From Anaeromonas frigoriresistens (lineage in GTDB: Bacteria; Bacillota; Clostridia; Tissierellales; SIT17), in contig NZ_WSFT01000005.1 in the NCBI RefSeq assembly GCF_016820655.1, forward strand, positions 1-64,000: 64,000 nt of DNA, read 5' to 3'. The position numbers were made by a program, and so were the translations under genes. The notes under the pieces are model-generated. The model ran no database searches and was not told the DNA's origin. It worked only from the letters and a program-made list of their open reading frames with translations. Numbering within the stretch: position 1 is the stretch's first letter; the number at the start of each line of letters is the position of its first letter. Below, in pieces: positions 55,863-63,212 of the stretch.

Positions 55863-55890
55863 GGTGATTCCTCCTCATTTTTCATATTAT

Positions 55891-58422
55891 TTAATAACCT
55901 CTACCAAATAAATTCCCTAAAATAGATTTTGCTTTATTTATATTTAAAGAATTGAAATCGGGCAGATTTAAATCAAAATTAATAGTTTCCAGTTTATGAG
56001 TATCATAATACTTTTCTTGAATCTGTTGCTCAATATTGTTATATCCAGTAGGAGTTATTACCAGTATATCAAATCCTAGTAAATTTAAAAATCCTAAAAC
56101 AATAGAATCTTCATCATTGAATAAATCTTCAGTATTATCAAATATAATTAGCTTTGGTACTTTAAAAGGATAGTCAAAGCGTTGAATAGCTTTAAGTATT
56201 CTATCATCTAAGGATAAAAGGGTTATAAGAATTTTAAGTTTATATTCTTTGCTATTATTCTTTTTAAGCATATCAGATTTCATTAATATATTTATTTTAT
56301 CAAGAATAGTTTCTTGAAGGGCAGTGCTTAAATAAGCATATTTATAAACTTGGTGCCCAAATAATCGTCTTCTATCAATCCCTTTATCATTTATTAGAAA
56401 GCTAGCTGTATACATATCTGACTGCCTAAAAATAGGTTTTGTAAAAGGCACTTTATCGTGGAATATTACTTGATTTACTGATTGAAATTGTTTTACCTCA
56501 TTCCAATACTTATTTAAATCTTGGTAGGTTCCACTAATCTTTGCAAATAAATTTGGAATATAAACTGTTCCATTTTCTACTTTAAATCCGGTTCGCATCC
56601 TAGATTCTTCATCCCATAGTATCATTAACTCTTCATAAGTTGTTTTAAGAGTTACATGGGAGGTTTGATAGGATTCAAACTGCCAAGGCTTATATAAACC
56701 ATCTTGTTCATCATGGATTACCTTAGAAATTTCTTCAGATGCTTTATATGCATTTGTCTCTACCCTTATAACCACATCTTCCTTTGGGAATTCCTTCATT
56801 GGTATTTTATTTTTAAAATGAAGAGATCTAGAATAAGTCTCATCTTTATCAAAGGATTCAAAAGCTTCATCAGAAAAAGAATTTAAATATAATATATCAG
56901 ATCCTAACTTAGATAAAAGTACTAAGAAGTAAATTTCATGTTCCTTTATGTCTCCGTAATATAGTATCTTAGGGTTTTTTATAGGCGACTTATTATCTCT
57001 AAAGTCCACCCCTGTAAAAAGATTCTTAGCATATTGATTTATCCAAATAAGTAATTTTAAGGCAAAGTTTTTAACTTTATTTATATTGGTACTTTTAGAT
57101 TTACTTATATATAAATCTAAAATAAATCTGAAGCTTTTTATAAGGGTATTATTTAATAATTCATTTTTAAAGACGGGAAAAGATTTAGTTTGAACAAACC
57201 TTGCTACTATTAAATCTGGAGTAGAATTGTTTATACTTTTTACTTCATTCCAAATACTTCTTGTCTTTTCAATTAACTCTTGATTGTGGGTTAGAGGAAT
57301 TTGGTTTAAAAATTTTATATAATAATTATCTAATGAAGAAAGCTTTTTATCTAAATTATACAATATATGATAATATTCATCTGTCTTTTTATCTGTACCT
57401 ATATATCTGTAGAAATAAATAGGAACAAAAGGAGTAGTGCTTTCTATATATCCAGCCCTATGATTTACTGGAAGAAAGATATCTTCAAATAGGTCACTAG
57501 TTTTCTTAGGAGATGTATTTACAATATCCTTATCATCGATATTCAAATTAATATTATATTCTACAGGAGTACTTTCGTTAGTATCTTTCCTTATAGGCTT
57601 TGTATTATTAGAACTTGTACTATTAACTTTAGTAGGAGTAGGCTTTAAACTTGGCTTCTTACAGGTAGGAAATTCTTTTATAATCCCGTTTTTTGGAAGT
57701 TTTATTGTATTAGGAATTTCATATACTAGTCCTTCTTTTTGAAAACTATTATTTAAACTAGGATTTATATATAATACATCCACTCCCAATTTATATAAAT
57801 AGGTTAAAAAATAGATCTCATGCTTTCTAATATCTCCATAGAATATTACCTTAGGGTTAATATTATTTTCTATAGATGTTCCTTGAAAATCACCTAATAA
57901 TTTAGGAATATAATCATTAATCCATGCAAAAAATTTAAGACAAAAATTTTTCACCTTTGATATGTTAATTATTTTTTCATTCTGAAAATAGAATTCTAAT
58001 AGATCATGGAAACTTTCAATCATGGACTTTCTGTATAAGGAATTATTTAATGATGGATATAGATTAATGTTTTTTAGATCATTAAATAGATTTTCCTTAT
58101 TAGTAGGTAATATAGGATTATATTTTTTCCATATAACATCAGTCATGGATACAAGATCAGTACGGGCTGGTATAGGAATACCATTGTCAAATCTTATATA
58201 TTGATTATTTAAACTTTTAAGTTTCTTATCTAGTTCATTAAGATCATTATAATATGTAGTTTCATCTTCTTTAGTTCCTATGTACTTATAATAATAGGTA
58301 GGAATAATTGGAGATTGTCCAATTCTAAAACCGTCCCTTTTATCTAGGGGCATAAAGATAGAGTTTAATGGATTATTTGATTGGGCTAAAGTTGCTCTAA
58401 TCATTTTTCTTATATCTAACAT
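55891..58422 (-). CDS. YceG-like protein with three tandem modules
   Basis: Protein of 843 residues, much longer than B. subtilis YceG (about 540). Three related modules can be seen. Module A (about 22-255) starts IFMPLDKRDG and has NPKVIFYGDIRKHEIYFL. Module B (about 314-575) starts IFLPVNHRAG and has NPKILYYGDIKEHEIYFL. Module C (about 586-820) is more diverged and has VPKLIIFDNTEDL. A Ser/Thr/Asn-rich linker joins A and B. The usual YceG probably equals B plus C, so A is an extra copy. YceG is treated as part of the biosynthetic side of Ter systems; no reaction is proven. It is cotranscribed with telA. Confidence 0.88.
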   Translation of the reverse strand: MLDIRKMIRATLAQSNNPLNSIFMPLDKRDGFRIGQSPIIPTYYYKYIGTKEDETTYYNDLNELDKKLKSLNNQYIRFDNGIPIPARTDLVSMTDVIWKKYNPILPTNKENLFNDLKNINLYPSLNNSLYRKSMIESFHDLLEFYFQNEKIINISKVKNFCLKFFAWINDYIPKLLGDFQGTSIENNINPKVIFYGDIRKHEIYFLTYLYKLGVDVLYINPSLNNSFQKEGLVYEIPNTIKLPKNGIIKEFPTCKKPSLKPTPTKVNSTSSNNTKPIRKDTNESTPVEYNINLNIDDKDIVNTSPKKTSDLFEDIFLPVNHRAGYIESTTPFVPIYFYRYIGTDKKTDEYYHILYNLDKKLSSLDNYYIKFLNQIPLTHNQELIEKTRSIWNEVKSINNSTPDLIVARFVQTKSFPVFKNELLNNTLIKSFRFILDLYISKSKSTNINKVKNFALKLLIWINQYAKNLFTGVDFRDNKSPIKNPKILYYGDIKEHEIYFLVLLSKLGSDILYLNSFSDEAFESFDKDETYSRSLHFKNKIPMKEFPKEDVVIRVETNAYKASEEISKVIHDEQDGLYKPWQFESYQTSHVTLKTTYEELMILWDEESRMRTGFKVENGTVYIPNLFAKISGTYQDLNKYWNEVKQFQSVNQVIFHDKVPFTKPIFRQSDMYTASFLINDKGIDRRRLFGHQVYKYAYLSTALQETILDKINILMKSDMLKKNNSKEYKLKILITLLSLDDRILKAIQRFDYPFKVPKLIIFDNTEDLFNDEDSIVLGFLNLLGFDILVITPTGYNNIEQQIQEKYYDTHKLETINFDLNLPDFNSLNINKAKSILGNLFGRGY

Positions 58423-58472
58423 CAGAGCTTCTCCTTTCTTGGTATAACTTGAGATAAAATATGAAATAATAT

Positions 58473-58649
58473 TTAAAGATTCTTAGATTTGTATTTTAAT
58501 AATAGATCATCAATAGCTTCATCATGAAGTTTGGATTTACTAATCTTAGTTTTTCTTGCTAGTTCATCTAGCTTATCTACTAAATCCAATCTTAAAGTAG
58601 TAGTCACTCGTTTTCTAGTTTTAAGATTTTGCTGTGATGTATTCATCAT
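58473..58649 (-). CDS. Ribbon-helix-helix (CopG-type) regulator, 58 aa
   Basis: Short gene with GAGGAGG directly before two adjacent ATG codons (58649 and 58646; the second has the better spacing). The sequence KRVTTTLRLDLVDKLDELARKT is the beta-strand and first helix of an RHH DNA-binding protein. ISKSKLHDEAIDDLLLKY forms the second helix. It is the first gene of the leftward operon, 50 bases before the YceG-like gene. Paired direct repeats at its own promoter suggest autoregulation. Confidence 0.85.
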   Translation of the reverse strand: MMNTSQQNLKTRKRVTTTLRLDLVDKLDELARKTKISKSKLHDEAIDDLLLKYKSKNL

Positions 58650-58666
58650 TTTTCCTCCTCAACTAT

Positions 58667-58701
58667 CTATTGAACTCGAATATATCAACTATTGAACTCG
58701 A
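58667..58701. promoter_or_regulatory. Paired 13-bp direct repeats, probable RHH operator
   Basis: CTATTGAACTCGA occurs exactly at 58667-58679 and 58689-58701, 22 bases apart (two helical turns). One copy fills the -35/-10 spacer of the regulator promoter and the other abuts the -10 box. RHH proteins typically bind such repeats cooperatively. Confidence 0.7.
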
Positions 58702-58707
58702 TTGCAA
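58679..58707 (-). promoter_or_regulatory. Promoter of the RHH-YceG-TelA operon
   Basis: Read on the minus strand there is TTGCAA (58707-58702), a 17-base spacer and TATATT (58684-58679). It lies about 30 bases before the regulator start. Confidence 0.75.
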
Positions 58708-58793
58708 TTTAGATAGCCTTGTGATAAAATTGTATTGCAATTGAGAATTTTCTAAAGTTATATTTTAAATATTTTACCACTTATTTCAGGTTG

Positions 58794-58822
58794 TTGCAAG
58801 TTATTTAAGTTATAGGAATAAT
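58794..58822 (+). promoter_or_regulatory. Possible promoter of the exchanger-terD operon
   Basis: TTGCAA, a 17-base spacer and AATAAT. It would drive the rightward operon about 110 bases before the exchanger start. The match is only fair in AT-rich sequence. Confidence 0.4.
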
Positions 58823-58930
58823 TTAGAGAAAATTGATAATAGAATAAATCTGATAAGAGGAATCAATTTTAAAAAACTATTTTAGATGAAATCAATTCAT
58901 AACACAGAGTACTATGATGGAGGTGCATGG

Positions 58931-59989
58931 ATGTTTGAATGGATAAATAACATATGGGTAGCAATAATTATGATTATAGTTATGTCAGGGGTAGTAAGTA
59001 AAGCATCAGATAAATTAGGAGATGTATTACACGTATTAGGTATTAAACTAGAAATACCAACATCAGTTAGAGGAGCAACATTTGATGCAGTTAGTTCTTC
59101 ATTTCCAGAGTTCGCAACAGCTATGATAGCTGTTTTATTTTATCACAGATTTGAGGATGTAGGAGTACCTACAATTGCTGGATCAGGGGTATTTAATATT
59201 TTGTTAATTCCTATGTTGAGTATTATTGCATTTAAAGGGAAAGAATTAGTAGTAAGGGTAGAAAAGAAAGTAGTATTGAGAGATATGTTTTTCTACTTAA
59301 TATCAGTAATAACATTAATTTTATTTACATATTTAGGTCAATTTACGGCATTTACAGGATTATTACTTATACTGATATATGTAGGATATGTAGTAGTTTT
59401 ATATAGAGAGACAATTGCATATCGTAAAAATATAACTGATTTAGAATTAGCCGTAGAATACAATGAATTGAAAGATGTTTTAGATGAGGAAGAAGAAGAG
59501 AATGTAAATATTAATATGGGTTATGGAGCTATAATATTATGGATTGCCATAACTATTGGATTCGTGTGGATTAGTATTGATGCTATAATTCAGTCTGCTA
59601 TAGTAGTATCTGATACATACAATATACCTCAATATATTGTATCAGTTATCATAATAGCTGCAGCAACTTCAATCCCAGATACTCTTTTATCAGTAAAATC
59701 ATCAAGGATGGGAGATGTAGAGGGCGCTGTTTCAAATGCAGTAGGTTCAAATATATTTGATATTTGTGTATGCTTAGGATTACCAATGATTATTGCTGGA
59801 AGAACTATACCAGTTAGCTTTAATGAAAATGTAGGTACATTAATATTTTTGGTACTTTCAATGCTTACCACAGCATTTTTATTATTAAAGAAGAATGGTG
59901 TTTCTAAAAAGGACTCTTTAGCTATGGGATTTGTGTATTTAGTATTTTTAGGATTTATAATCTCTACAGCATTTAATATTGTTATTTAA
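58931..59989 (+). CDS. CaCA-superfamily cation exchanger linked to TerD genes
   Basis: Membrane protein of 352 residues with about ten hydrophobic segments in two halves and a central acidic cytoplasmic loop (about 175-198, DEEEEENVN). The alpha-1 repeat reads GATFDAVSSSFPEFATAM with Glu60. The alpha-2 repeat reads AAATSIPDTLLSV and AVGSNIFDICVCLGLP with Asp250 where Glu is usual. This is the Na+/Ca2+ exchanger fold; the ion is not readable. The ATG at 58931 follows GGAGGTG. It stands where TerC-type proteins usually stand in Ter loci. Confidence 0.88.
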   Translation: MFEWINNIWVAIIMIIVMSGVVSKASDKLGDVLHVLGIKLEIPTSVRGATFDAVSSSFPEFATAMIAVLFYHRFEDVGVPTIAGSGVFNILLIPMLSIIAFKGKELVVRVEKKVVLRDMFFYLISVITLILFTYLGQFTAFTGLLLILIYVGYVVVLYRETIAYRKNITDLELAVEYNELKDVLDEEEEENVNINMGYGAIILWIAITIGFVWISIDAIIQSAIVVSDTYNIPQYIVSVIIIAAATSIPDTLLSVKSSRMGDVEGAVSNAVGSNIFDICVCLGLPMIIAGRTIPVSFNENVGTLIFLVLSMLTTAFLLLKKNGVSKKDSLAMGFVYLVFLGFIISTAFNIVI

Positions 59990-60027
59990 TATATATTTAA
60001 AATTAGAGTAAGAAAGGAGAAATAAGG

Positions 60028-60609
60028 ATGGCAGTTAGTTTAAAAAAGGGACAAAAAGTAGATTTAACTAAAACAAATCCAGGCCTTTCTAATGTTATAG
60101 TAGGCCTTGGATGGGACACTAACAAGTATGATGGAGGATTTGATTTTGACTTAGATACTTCAGCTTTCTTAATTGGAGAAAATGGTAAGACAATGAATGA
60201 TGGGGATTTTATCTTTTATGGAAATCTTAATCACTCTTCTGGAGCTGTATCCCACCTAGGTGACAATAGAAGTGGGGAAGGAGAGGGAGATGACGAGCAG
60301 ATAAAAGTAGATTTAAGTAAGGTTAATTCTAATGTTAGTAAAATAGCATTTACAGTAACAATACATGAAGCTCAAGAAAGAAGTCAAAATTTTGGTCAAG
60401 TTTCAAATGCATTTATTAGAGTTATTAATGAAGATACAAATGAAGAAATAACAAGATATGATTTAAGTGAAGATTACAGTATAGAAACAGCTATAGTAGT
60501 GGGGGAACTTTATAGGCATGGTGATGAATGGAAATTTGCTGCAATTGGAAGTGGATTTGAAGGCGGCCTAGCATCCCTTTGTAATAATTTTGGGATTAGT
60601 ATTGCTTAA
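60028..60609 (+). CDS. terD: TerD-family protein 1
   Basis: Calcium-binding TerD-domain protein of 193 residues. The N-terminus [30 protein letters not shown] and the acidic metal motif [15 protein letters not shown] are typical, and the ending [20 protein letters not shown] is conserved. Family knowledge: TerD proteins bind Ca2+ and act in stress and tellurite resistance with TerC and TelA. An AGGAGA site precedes the ATG. It is the first of three paralogues. Confidence 0.96.
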   Translation: MAVSLKKGQKVDLTKTNPGLSNVIVGLGWDTNKYDGGFDFDLDTSAFLIGENGKTMNDGDFIFYGNLNHSSGAVSHLGDNRSGEGEGDDEQIKVDLSKVNSNVSKIAFTVTIHEAQERSQNFGQVSNAFIRVINEDTNEEITRYDLSEDYSIETAIVVGELYRHGDEWKFAAIGSGFEGGLASLCNNFGISIA

Positions 60610-60633
60610 AAATGTATAGAAAGGGGAATATAA

Positions 60634-61212
60634 ATGGCAATTAATTTGAAAAAAGGTGAAAGAATTGATTTAACTAAAAGTAATCCTGGATTAAAGCAGG
60701 CGATAATTGGTCTTGGATGGGACACTAATAAGTATGCTGGAGGAGCAGATTTTGATTTAGATGCTTCAGTATTTATGGTAGGAAGCGATGGTAATGTTAA
60801 AAATGATGAAGATTTTATATTCTATAATAATTTAGAGCATCCAACAAAATCAGTTATACATACAGGAGATAATAGGACTGGTGAAGGAGAAGGAGACGAT
60901 GAAGCAATTATAATAGACTTCGGAAAAGTTCCTTCCCATATAGATAAAATAGCTATAACAGTAACAATCCATGATGCAGTTAATAGAGCTCAGAACTTTG
61001 GACAAGTTACCAATGCCTTTGTAAGGGTTTTAAATAAAGAAAATGACAACGAAATACTACGTTATGATTTAACAGAAGACTTCTCTATTGAAACAGCATT
61101 AATATTCTGTGAGTTATACCGTCATAACAATGAATGGAAATTTAGTGCAGTAGGAAGTGGATTCCAAGGTGGATTAGAATCTCTTTGTAAAAACTACGGA
61201 TTACAAGTATAA
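60634..61212 (+). CDS. terD: TerD-family protein 2
   Basis: TerD-domain protein of 192 residues, very similar to the first copy over its whole length. It has [25 protein letters not shown] and the acidic motif [23 protein letters not shown] is closer to canonical TerD than the corresponding DTSAFLIG of copy 1. It lies 24 bases downstream of copy 1 with AAAGGGGAA upstream. Confidence 0.96.
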   Translation: MAINLKKGERIDLTKSNPGLKQAIIGLGWDTNKYAGGADFDLDASVFMVGSDGNVKNDEDFIFYNNLEHPTKSVIHTGDNRTGEGEGDDEAIIIDFGKVPSHIDKIAITVTIHDAVNRAQNFGQVTNAFVRVLNKENDNEILRYDLTEDFSIETALIFCELYRHNNEWKFSAVGSGFQGGLESLCKNYGLQV

Positions 61213-61243
61213 AAATCGAAAATATAATCAGGGGGTAATATAA

Positions 61244-61855
61244 GTGGCTATTAATTTATCAAAAGGTCAAAGAATTAGTTTAACTAAAGACAATGAAGGT
61301 TTATCTAAAATTAAAGTTGGTCTTGGATGGGATCCTATTGAGCAACCTAGAAAAAAAGGGTTATTAGGTGCAATTATGGGTTCTAGTACCACAGATATGG
61401 ACTGTGATGCTTCTGTTTTTATGCTAGGTGAAAATGATAAAATGATCAGTGGACAAGATAGACTAATCTATTTTGGACATAAAACTAGTAATAATGGAAG
61501 TGTTCATCATACAGGAGATAATTTAACTGGGGAGGGAGAAGGTGACGATGAAACAATCATCGTTGACTTAAAGAACATCCCTAACAATGTTCATAAATTA
61601 GTATTTGTTGTAAACATTTATAACTGTGTAGCAAAAAGGCAACATTTTGGAATGGTACAAAATGCATATATAAGAGTTGTGAACTTAAGTAATAATCAAG
61701 AAATGATAAGATTTAATTTAACAGATCAATATACGGATAAAACTGGATTAATAGTAGGAGAAATATATAGAAATGGTAATGAATGGAAGTTCGGAGCATT
61801 AGGTGAAGGAACTGACGATACTTCATTAGAAACCCTGTCAAGAAGATATAAATAA
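61244..61855 (+). CDS. TerD-family protein 3 (diverged)
   Basis: TerD-domain protein of 203 residues, the most diverged of the three. After GLGWDP it has a basic insertion (about residues 30-45, EQPRKKGLLGAIMGSS) before MDCDASVFML. The acidic motif [15 protein letters not shown] is retained, so calcium binding is still likely. This form resembles the YceE-like branch. The start is GTG behind GGGGG. It ends the operon at a strong palindromic terminator. Confidence 0.93.
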   Translation: MAINLSKGQRISLTKDNEGLSKIKVGLGWDPIEQPRKKGLLGAIMGSSTTDMDCDASVFMLGENDKMISGQDRLIYFGHKTSNNGSVHHTGDNLTGEGEGDDETIIVDLKNIPNNVHKLVFVVNIYNCVAKRQHFGMVQNAYIRVVNLSNNQEMIRFNLTDQYTDKTGLIVGEIYRNGNEWKFGALGEGTDDTSLETLSRRYK

Positions 61856-61871
61856 TACTATTAAATAGATA

Positions 61872-61910
61872 AAAATAATAGTCGCTAAATTTAGCGACTA
61901 TTATTTTTTA
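61872..61910 (+). terminator. Terminator after the terD genes (36-bp perfect palindrome)
   Basis: Arms AAAATAATAGTCGCTAAA and its exact complement meet with no spacer, and T residues follow. A symmetric stem like this can act in both directions. Confidence 0.88.
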
Positions 61911-61920
61911 TGAAAGTAAT

Positions 61921-61948
61921 TTGAAATCATGGGTATAATTGATATAAT
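61921..61948 (+). promoter_or_regulatory. Promoter of the HpcH-like/phosphoribosyltransferase unit
   Basis: TTGAAA, a 16-base spacer and TATAAT, about 50 bases before the ribosome site of the next gene. The biosynthetic genes can thus be expressed apart from terD. Confidence 0.72.
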
Positions 61949-62000
61949 AGTTATTTATAGATATAAAATAAGCCCTAGGGCAGGTCGGAGGAGGAGTAAG

Positions 62001-63194
62001 TTGAGGTATTTTGATTTTTTAAGTGACGAGGATAGGAAGAAGATATTTATACATGAGCCTCAGCAAATAGATAAAGATTTGGATAAAGAATCTTTACAAT
62101 ATGCATTAGGAGCTACCCTTTACATACCAGCAACTAAAGATTATATTGCGGAGGATATAATATCTAATAAGATTAAAGCAAAATCAATTGTAATATGTTT
62201 AGAAGATGCTATAGGGGATAGTCAAATAGAGTTAGCCTATGAGGGACTAACAAAACAACTAAATAATATTCAAGAGGCAATTAATAAAGAGAAAATACAG
62301 AGGGATAAACTACCCCTTTTATTTATAAGGATTAGGAATTCAGATCAAATACTTAATATAATGAAAAAATGTAAGAGTAATTTAGAATTTATAGTAGGAT
62401 TTGTATTTCCAAAATTCTCTTGGAATAATGGTAGTGACTATTTTGAGAAGTTAAAGATTTTAAATAATGAATTAAATAGAAAATTTTATGGGATGCCCAT
62501 ATTAGAAACAGAAGATATAATTAATATGGAAAGTAGAAGAGACTCCCTAAATAAAATTAATGAAATATTAAATGAAAATAAGGATCTAGTTTTAAATATA
62601 AGAATTGGTGCCACTGACTTTTCAGGGATATTTGGAATTAGAAGGGGATATGATGTAACCGTATATGATATCCATGTTATTCGAGACTGTATAACTGATA
62701 TAATTAATAGATTTGGTAGATCAAATAATAATTTTGTAATTTCTGGACCAGTCTGGGAATATTTTTTTAGCGGAGATAGGGTTTTAAAGCCCAAATTAAG
62801 AGTTACCCCTTTTAGAAAAAACTATGGATTAAATGGGGCAGAGATACGATCTAAGTTGGTAGATAAATATATAGATGGATTGATTAACGAAGTTTTAATA
62901 GATAGAGCTAATGGATTGATAGGTAAAACCATCATTCACCCTAGTCATATAATTCCCGTACAATCACTATATGTAGTTACTCATGAGGAATATACGGATG
63001 CTTTGAGTATCTTAGAAAAAAATGATGGCAATATAGGAGTATTTAAAAGTGATTATTCAAATAAAATGAATGAAATAAAGCCCCATACCAATTGGGCAAA
63101 GAGAATATTAAAAAGAGCTAAAATATATGGGGTATATAATATTAACCAAGATTTTATTAGCTTAATGAAAATAGCAGTACGAAATCAAATATAG
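62001..63194 (+). CDS. HpcH/HpaI aldolase, citrate lyase beta-like protein of the Ter locus
   Basis: TIM-barrel protein of 397 residues in the HpcH/HpaI/CitE superfamily. A metal-site motif VICLEDAIGD (about 65-74), a conserved arginine in FIRIRN, GATDFSGIFG and the family ending IGKTIIHPSHIIPVQSLY are visible. The TTG at 62001 (MRYFDFLSDEDRKKIF) is chosen because CGGAGGAGG precedes it; upstream in-frame codons run over the promoter. In described Ter loci such proteins, with phosphoribosyltransferases, form a predicted pathway for a nucleoside-like metabolite. The substrate is unknown. Confidence 0.87.
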   Translation: MRYFDFLSDEDRKKIFIHEPQQIDKDLDKESLQYALGATLYIPATKDYIAEDIISNKIKAKSIVICLEDAIGDSQIELAYEGLTKQLNNIQEAINKEKIQRDKLPLLFIRIRNSDQILNIMKKCKSNLEFIVGFVFPKFSWNNGSDYFEKLKILNNELNRKFYGMPILETEDIINMESRRDSLNKINEILNENKDLVLNIRIGATDFSGIFGIRRGYDVTVYDIHVIRDCITDIINRFGRSNNNFVISGPVWEYFFSGDRVLKPKLRVTPFRKNYGLNGAEIRSKLVDKYIDGLINEVLIDRANGLIGKTIIHPSHIIPVQSLYVVTHEEYTDALSILEKNDGNIGVFKSDYSNKMNEIKPHTNWAKRILKRAKIYGVYNINQDFISLMKIAVRNQI

Positions 63195-63212
63195 GAATAA
63201 GGAGCAATTTAA

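Noticed and set aside
56704-58204. Short plus-strand frames within the YceG-like gene
   Set aside because: No ribosome sites; they mirror a gene with clear repeated modules.
61929-62000. 24-codon N-terminal extension of the HpcH-like gene
   Set aside because: It overlaps the promoter -10 box and the GGAGGAGG ribosome site that serves the TTG at 62001.
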